Shown: in pieces, positions 4,910 through 8,075 of the stretch
How positions within the stretch are numbered: the first letter of the stretch is position 1
Layout: each line of letters starts with the position of its first letter
Source: Bryobacteraceae bacterium
Lineage (GTDB): Bacteria > Acidobacteriota > Terriglobia > Bryobacterales > Bryobacteraceae
Assembly: GCA_947456995.1 (NCBI GenBank)
Contig: CANGVB010000136.1
Location: forward strand, 1-8,075
Direction of reading: 5' to 3'
Length of the DNA stretch: 8,075 bases
The notes under the pieces: model-generated
Told to the model about the DNA's origin: nothing
Seen by the model: only the letters and a program-made list of their open reading frames with translations
Databases searched by the model: none
Made by a program: the position numbers and the translations under genes

Positions 4910-6718
4910 GTGAAGCGATTCTTTGCTGGCCTGATTTTTGCGTCATTGGTGTGGGCGGCGAAGCTGCCCGAGACGATCGACGGACGCCGTATGGTGGAAG
5001 ACGTTAAGGTGCTTTCGAGCGAGCGTTTCAAGGGCCGCTTTACCGGGACGCCGGAACTGGATCAGGCAGCGAAATGGATCGCTAAGAATTACGAGAAGGC
5101 GGGGCTCAAGCCTGCCTTTGCTGAGGGCGGAGCCAAGCCTTCTTACCTGCAGAAGTTTGTGGTGAATACCGAGTCGAAGCTGGGCAAGAAGAATACGCTG
5201 ACGGTAGGCAGCAAGGAACTCATCGTGGCCAAGGATTTCATGCCACGGGTGTTTTCGTCGACCGGCACTGCGACCGGCGAGATGGTGTTTGTTGGCTACG
5301 GGATTACGTCCACCGAGCATCACTATGACGATTACGCCGGGATGGATGTAAAGGGCAAGGTGGTGGTGGCTCTTCGCTATGAGCCGCAGGACCAGAACGA
5401 GAAGAGCGTCTTTGACGGCAAGAACCGGACGCGGCATTCGAACTTTGAGGCCAAGGCGGTGAATGCCAAACTGCATGGGGCGGCCGCTTTAATTCTGATC
5501 AACAACGCTGTGTTGTACCCGGAGGATGCCGATAAGCTCGATGCTTTTGGGAATCAGAGCGGGGCGATGGATTCCGGGATTCCAGTGGTGCAGGTGAAGG
5601 CGAATGTTGCGGAGGCGTGGTTCAAAGAATCACAACATGATCTGAAGGGGATAGTGAAGGCGATCGACAACACTTTGCAGCCGCAAAGCTTTCGGTTTCC
5701 GGCGGCGATGAAGGTAACGATGCGGGTGGAAGTGGACCGTGTGATGCGGCCGACTCATAATGTAGCTGGGTTCCTGCCTGGGACGAGCGATGAGTACATT
5801 GTGGTTGGCGGGCACTATGACCATCTTGGGTTTGGACAGCAGTTCTCGATGGCTCCGAGTGAGGTGCCGAAACTGCATCCTGGAGCGGACGACAATGCGA
5901 GCGGCACGGCAGCCGTGATTGAGTTGGCACGGTATTTTGCCAAGCAGCCAAAGATGAAGCGGGGCGTGCTGTTTGTGGCGTTTTCTGGTGAGGAGATTGG
6001 GCTGCTAGGGTCGAGCCATCTGGCTGGGAAGATGCCGTTTCCGCTGGAGAAGTGCGCGGCGATGATCAACATGGATATGGTGGGCCGGATGGTGGGCGGC
6101 AAGTTTTTTGCGGCCGGAGTGGCCACCGGCTCGACGTTCAAGAAGATTCTGGATGAGGTGGTGCAGGGTCAGGCGGATTTAAAGCCGGAGTTCAGCGACA
6201 ACCTGAGTATTGGTGGGAGCGATCATACTTCGTTTAGCGCGAAGCAGGTGCCTGCTTTGTTTTTCTTCAGTGGTTTGCATAGCGATTATCACAAGCCGTC
6301 TGACACCTGGGACAAAATTGAACCGGGGGCTTATGGGCGTCTGATCACAGTTGTGGGAGCAACGCTGCAGGAACTGGGCGTGGCCGAAGAGAGGCCGCGT
6401 TTTCAGCGTGTTGAGGTGACGCCGATGCCTGGTGGCGGCGGCGGTGGGGGCTACGGCCCGTATTTCGGTAGCGTGCCGGATTTTGCCGAGGTGCCTGGCG
6501 GAGTGAAGCTGGCAGACGTGCGGGCGGGAAGCCCGGCAGAGAAGGCCGGGATCCGCGGAGGGGATTTGATGACCGAATTCGACGGAAAACCGGTGGCAAA
6601 TCTACAGGATTATACGTACCTCCTTAAGTCAAAAGCCGTAGGTGATGCGGTGGAAGTTAAGGTAAAACGCTTAGGCGAGACCCTTACTTTTAGGGTGGTA
6701 CTAGAAGCGCGAAAGTAA
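4910..6718 (+). CDS. Exported M28 zinc aminopeptidase with PA and PDZ domains
   Basis: The protein has 602 residues and a signal peptide at residues 1-17 (MKRFFAGLIFASLVWAA). A PA-type insertion spans about 95-255 (MVFVGYGI, MDVKGKVVVAL, HGAAALILINN, GIPVVQV). The M28 catalytic domain flanks it, with the expected di-zinc residues: H302/D304 in GGHYDHLGFG, D327 in HPGADDNASGT, the general base and ligand E361-E362 in AFSGEEIGLLGSSH, D389 in INMDMVG, and H461 in HSDYHKPSDT. All are intact, so it should be active, removing N-terminal residues from peptides in the periplasm or at the envelope. A glycine run (508-514) links to a PDZ domain at about 525-600 (GGVKLADVRAGSPAEKAGIR, then GGDLMTEFDGKPVANLQD). 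The start is the GTG at 4910, immediately after the TAA of the dsbA-like gene. Codon choice in the last 150 bp is more AT-rich (TTA, CTA, AGG) than in the rest of the gene. Confidence 0.92.
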   Translation: MKRFFAGLIFASLVWAAKLPETIDGRRMVEDVKVLSSERFKGRFTGTPELDQAAKWIAKNYEKAGLKPAFAEGGAKPSYLQKFVVNTESKLGKKNTLTVGSKELIVAKDFMPRVFSSTGTATGEMVFVGYGITSTEHHYDDYAGMDVKGKVVVALRYEPQDQNEKSVFDGKNRTRHSNFEAKAVNAKLHGAAALILINNAVLYPEDADKLDAFGNQSGAMDSGIPVVQVKANVAEAWFKESQHDLKGIVKAIDNTLQPQSFRFPAAMKVTMRVEVDRVMRPTHNVAGFLPGTSDEYIVVGGHYDHLGFGQQFSMAPSEVPKLHPGADDNASGTAAVIELARYFAKQPKMKRGVLFVAFSGEEIGLLGSSHLAGKMPFPLEKCAAMINMDMVGRMVGGKFFAAGVATGSTFKKILDEVVQGQADLKPEFSDNLSIGGSDHTSFSAKQVPALFFFSGLHSDYHKPSDTWDKIEPGAYGRLITVVGATLQELGVAEERPRFQRVEVTPMPGGGGGGGYGPYFGSVPDFAEVPGGVKLADVRAGSPAEKAGIRGGDLMTEFDGKPVANLQDYTYLLKSKAVGDAVEVKVKRLGETLTFRVVLEARK

Positions 6719-6809
6719 TGTGGCCTAGATGAATTGAGGCAAAGATAATCGTTAAGGAAAGAGTTGATCCCAGCCGATTAACTAGAATAAGAAGCCGATA
6801 CTGCCCATC
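6719..6809. other. Intergenic gap with a weak -10-like hexamer
   Basis: This 91-bp stretch is more AT-rich than its flanks. TAGAAT (6783-6788, 5/6 to the -10 consensus) lies 21 bp before the next ATG. A TTGATC (6764-6769) upstream is only 13 bp away, too close for a standard promoter. A GTTAA/TTAAC pair (5 bp, about 25-nt loop) is too weak to call a terminator. Confidence 0.25.
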
Positions 6810-7457
6810 ATGCCGATAACCAGCACCCCTGAAATGAAAACGACCCATGGTTGGAAATTGCCACCACTGATCTTGCATCCTTTTGCGGAAGCTGCGGGGC
6901 CAGACAAGTTGGTGGAGAGTTCGAGAGCGAGCCTGATGCTGCAAGGCTTGTTGCCGAGCGGCGAGACAACTCGTGAAGAATTGGACCGGAGGCTGCTGGA
7001 CGGGCGCTTCTGCGAAATTCGGATGTTGTTTTATGTGGGCAAGGATTTATTGCGCTGGATCGAACAGTGCATGGATCTGGTGGAGCGGGATGAGGATCTG
7101 AAGCGGGCTGGATTCTGCTATCAGTCGTTTGCGGCTATTTTGACAGAAGATCCGCCACGCAAGATTCGCGAGAAGTTGAAGAATTGGGGCGTTGCCGATT
7201 ACAAGAGCATCTTTAGCCGTGCGCTTGGGCTGAATGCAGTGTTTAACGAGGTGCCGCAGCGGCATCTGGTGACGGATGAATTTGTGCGTCATTACTACCG
7301 GTATGCAGATCAACTTTTTGCCTGCCGGCAGTTGTTGTGGAGCTTTGGGGAGATCAAGTCGACCCAGTTTGATTTCGATCTGTACGCCTCTGGTGAATAT
7401 TCGCGAATGCTGGAACGTGAATGGGGAGCGGACATGAACGACGGGTTTGAATCATAA
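6810..7457 (+). CDS. Hypothetical 215-residue soluble protein
   Basis: I do not recognise a family. The protein has no signal peptide and no membrane helix, so it should be cytoplasmic. It looks mainly helical and rich in charged and aromatic residues, for example GRFCEIRMLFYVGKDLLRWI (65-84), REKLKNWGVADYKSIFSRAL (120-139) and DEFVRHYYRYADQLFACRQL (156-175). The NWGVADY segment followed by FSRALGLNAVF has the look of a helical tip structure, but I cannot assign it. Four cysteines (68, 87, 103, 172) are scattered and form no CxxC motif. The start could be the ATG at 6810 or one at 6834 (residue 9); neither has a good ribosome-binding site. Composition and codon use match normal chromosomal genes, and the frame is clean, so it is very likely real. 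The LarA-type gene begins 8 bp after its stop, which suggests cotranscription. Confidence 0.75.
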   Translation: MPITSTPEMKTTHGWKLPPLILHPFAEAAGPDKLVESSRASLMLQGLLPSGETTREELDRRLLDGRFCEIRMLFYVGKDLLRWIEQCMDLVERDEDLKRAGFCYQSFAAILTEDPPRKIREKLKNWGVADYKSIFSRALGLNAVFNEVPQRHLVTDEFVRHYYRYADQLFACRQLLWSFGEIKSTQFDFDLYASGEYSRMLEREWGADMNDGFES

Positions 7458-7464
7458 TGATTTC

Positions 7465-8075
7465 ATGCCACTACCCCGGATGCTGCGCATCCGCCAACAC
7501 TTTCCTGACCGAGCGGTAAAAGACATTCCGGCGACGGTCGCCGCTGAACTGAGACTAGCAGACTTTGCTTCGAAGCTGAAGCCGGGATCCCGGGTTGCAA
7601 TCGGAGTTGGAAGCCGTGGAATCGCGAACATTGCGACGATCGCTCGCTCTGTTGTGGATTACTGGAAGGCAGCGGGAATGAACCCGTTTATTTTTCCAGC
7701 GATGGGGAGCCACGGAGCCGCCTCGCCTGAGGGCCAGGCAATGGTGCTGGGCAAATACAAGATCACTGAAGAGACGATGGGCTGCCCCATTGTGAGCCAG
7801 CTTGATGTTGTTTCGCTGGGTGAGACGCCTGAGGGCATTACTGCGTATCTCGACAACGCTGCTTTTGAGAGCGATGGGGTGATGCTGATCGGGCGCGTGA
7901 AATGGCACACCGATTTTGAAGGCCCGATCGAGAGCGGCCTTTACAAGATGATGGCCATTGGTCTCGGCAAGTTTGCCGGGGCGCAGTATTATCACACCTT
8001 CGCTTACAACATCGGTCTTGGGGCGATGATTCGCGCCGTTGGACGCAAGGTATTGGGTAGCGGGAAGATTCTGGG
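7465..8075 (+). CDS. LarA-like (nickel-pincer) racemase/epimerase homologue, N-terminal part
   Basis: The frame is open from the ATG at 7465 to the right edge (203 codons plus 2 nt). The sequence fits the Lar_N/DUF2088 superfamily. IGVGSRGIANIATI (46-59) is followed by FIFPAMGSHGAASPEGQ (75-91), then KITEETMGCPI (98-108), GRVKWHTDFEGPIESGLYKM (143-162) and AIGLGKFAGAQYYH (164-177). Compared with L. plantarum LarA (H108, H174, K184, H200, from memory), H83, H148, K161 and H177 sit at very similar spacings (65, 13 and 16 versus 66, 10 and 16). They are therefore candidate catalytic bases, pincer-cofactor lysine and nickel ligand. Family members racemise or epimerise lactate, malate, gluconate and other 2-hydroxyacids; the substrate here is unknown. 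No larB/C/E maturation genes are in view. No Shine-Dalgarno precedes the start. An ATG at 7480 (codon 6) is the alternative, and coupling to the upstream gene is likely. Confidence 0.82.
   Translation, partial: MPLPRMLRIRQHFPDRAVKDIPATVAAELRLADFASKLKPGSRVAIGVGSRGIANIATIARSVVDYWKAAGMNPFIFPAMGSHGAASPEGQAMVLGKYKITEETMGCPIVSQLDVVSLGETPEGITAYLDNAAFESDGVMLIGRVKWHTDFEGPIESGLYKMMAIGLGKFAGAQYYHTFAYNIGLGAMIRAVGRKVLGSGKIL

Noticed and set aside
7457..7519. A 20-codon frame (ATG at 7457) overlapping the stop of the 215-residue gene
   Set aside because: It lies out of frame inside the start of the LarA-type gene, has no ribosome-binding site and no recognisable content. At most it could be a coupling relay.

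Overview
The window looks like chromosomal DNA from a Gram-negative bacterium of moderately high GC, most likely an acidobacterium of the Solibacter/Bryobacter type. That placement is inference. It rests on a stand-alone secreted TonB C-terminal protein, a PA-M28-PDZ peptidase, a DsbA-like protein with an extra N-terminal domain, frequent GTG/TTG starts, and the style of the proteins. No tRNA, rRNA, CRISPR array, transposase or integrase was found.

Layout. (1) 1-781, minus strand: the N-terminal half of a PMT/ArnT-type membrane glycosyltransferase that runs off the left edge. (2) 809-2347, plus: a complete UxaA/GarD-family sugar-acid dehydratase, divergent from the glycosyltransferase across only 27 bp that contain a perfect TATAAT. 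(3) 2386-2892, plus: a small secreted protein with a TonB C-terminal domain. (4) 2885-3770: a toxin-antitoxin islet. It holds a decayed, truncated hicBA copy (2885-3070), a VapB-like antitoxin gene (3114-3335) followed by a wrecked PIN-domain toxin (about 3329-3474), and an intact minus-strand hicB-hicA pair (3926-3523). The dead and live hicBA segments form a 186-bp direct repeat, about 86% identical and without gaps, spaced by exactly 700 bp. (5) 3971-6718, plus: a DsbA-like thioredoxin-fold protein and an M28 metallopeptidase with a C-terminal PDZ domain. Both carry export signals and the stop codon directly abuts the next start, so they look like a two-gene periplasmic operon. (6) 6810-7457, plus: an unrecognised 215-residue cytoplasmic protein, then from 7465 to the right edge the N-terminal 203 residues of a LarA-type (nickel-pincer) racemase/epimerase homologue.

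How the parts fit. UxaA and the LarA homologue both suggest hydroxy-acid or sugar-acid catabolism, although about 5 kb separates them. The Dsb-M28 pair suggests extracytoplasmic protein or peptide processing. The most unusual part is the islet at 2363-3970 between two ordinary chromosomal blocks. It carries one live and two decayed toxin-antitoxin modules, and the boundary of the decayed hicBA copy supplies the stop codon of the TonB-like gene. A hairpin immediately before the SD-less TTG start of hicA may help control toxin translation. I did not find a wholly new system. The islet and the unrecognised 215-residue protein next to the LarA homologue are the best leads.
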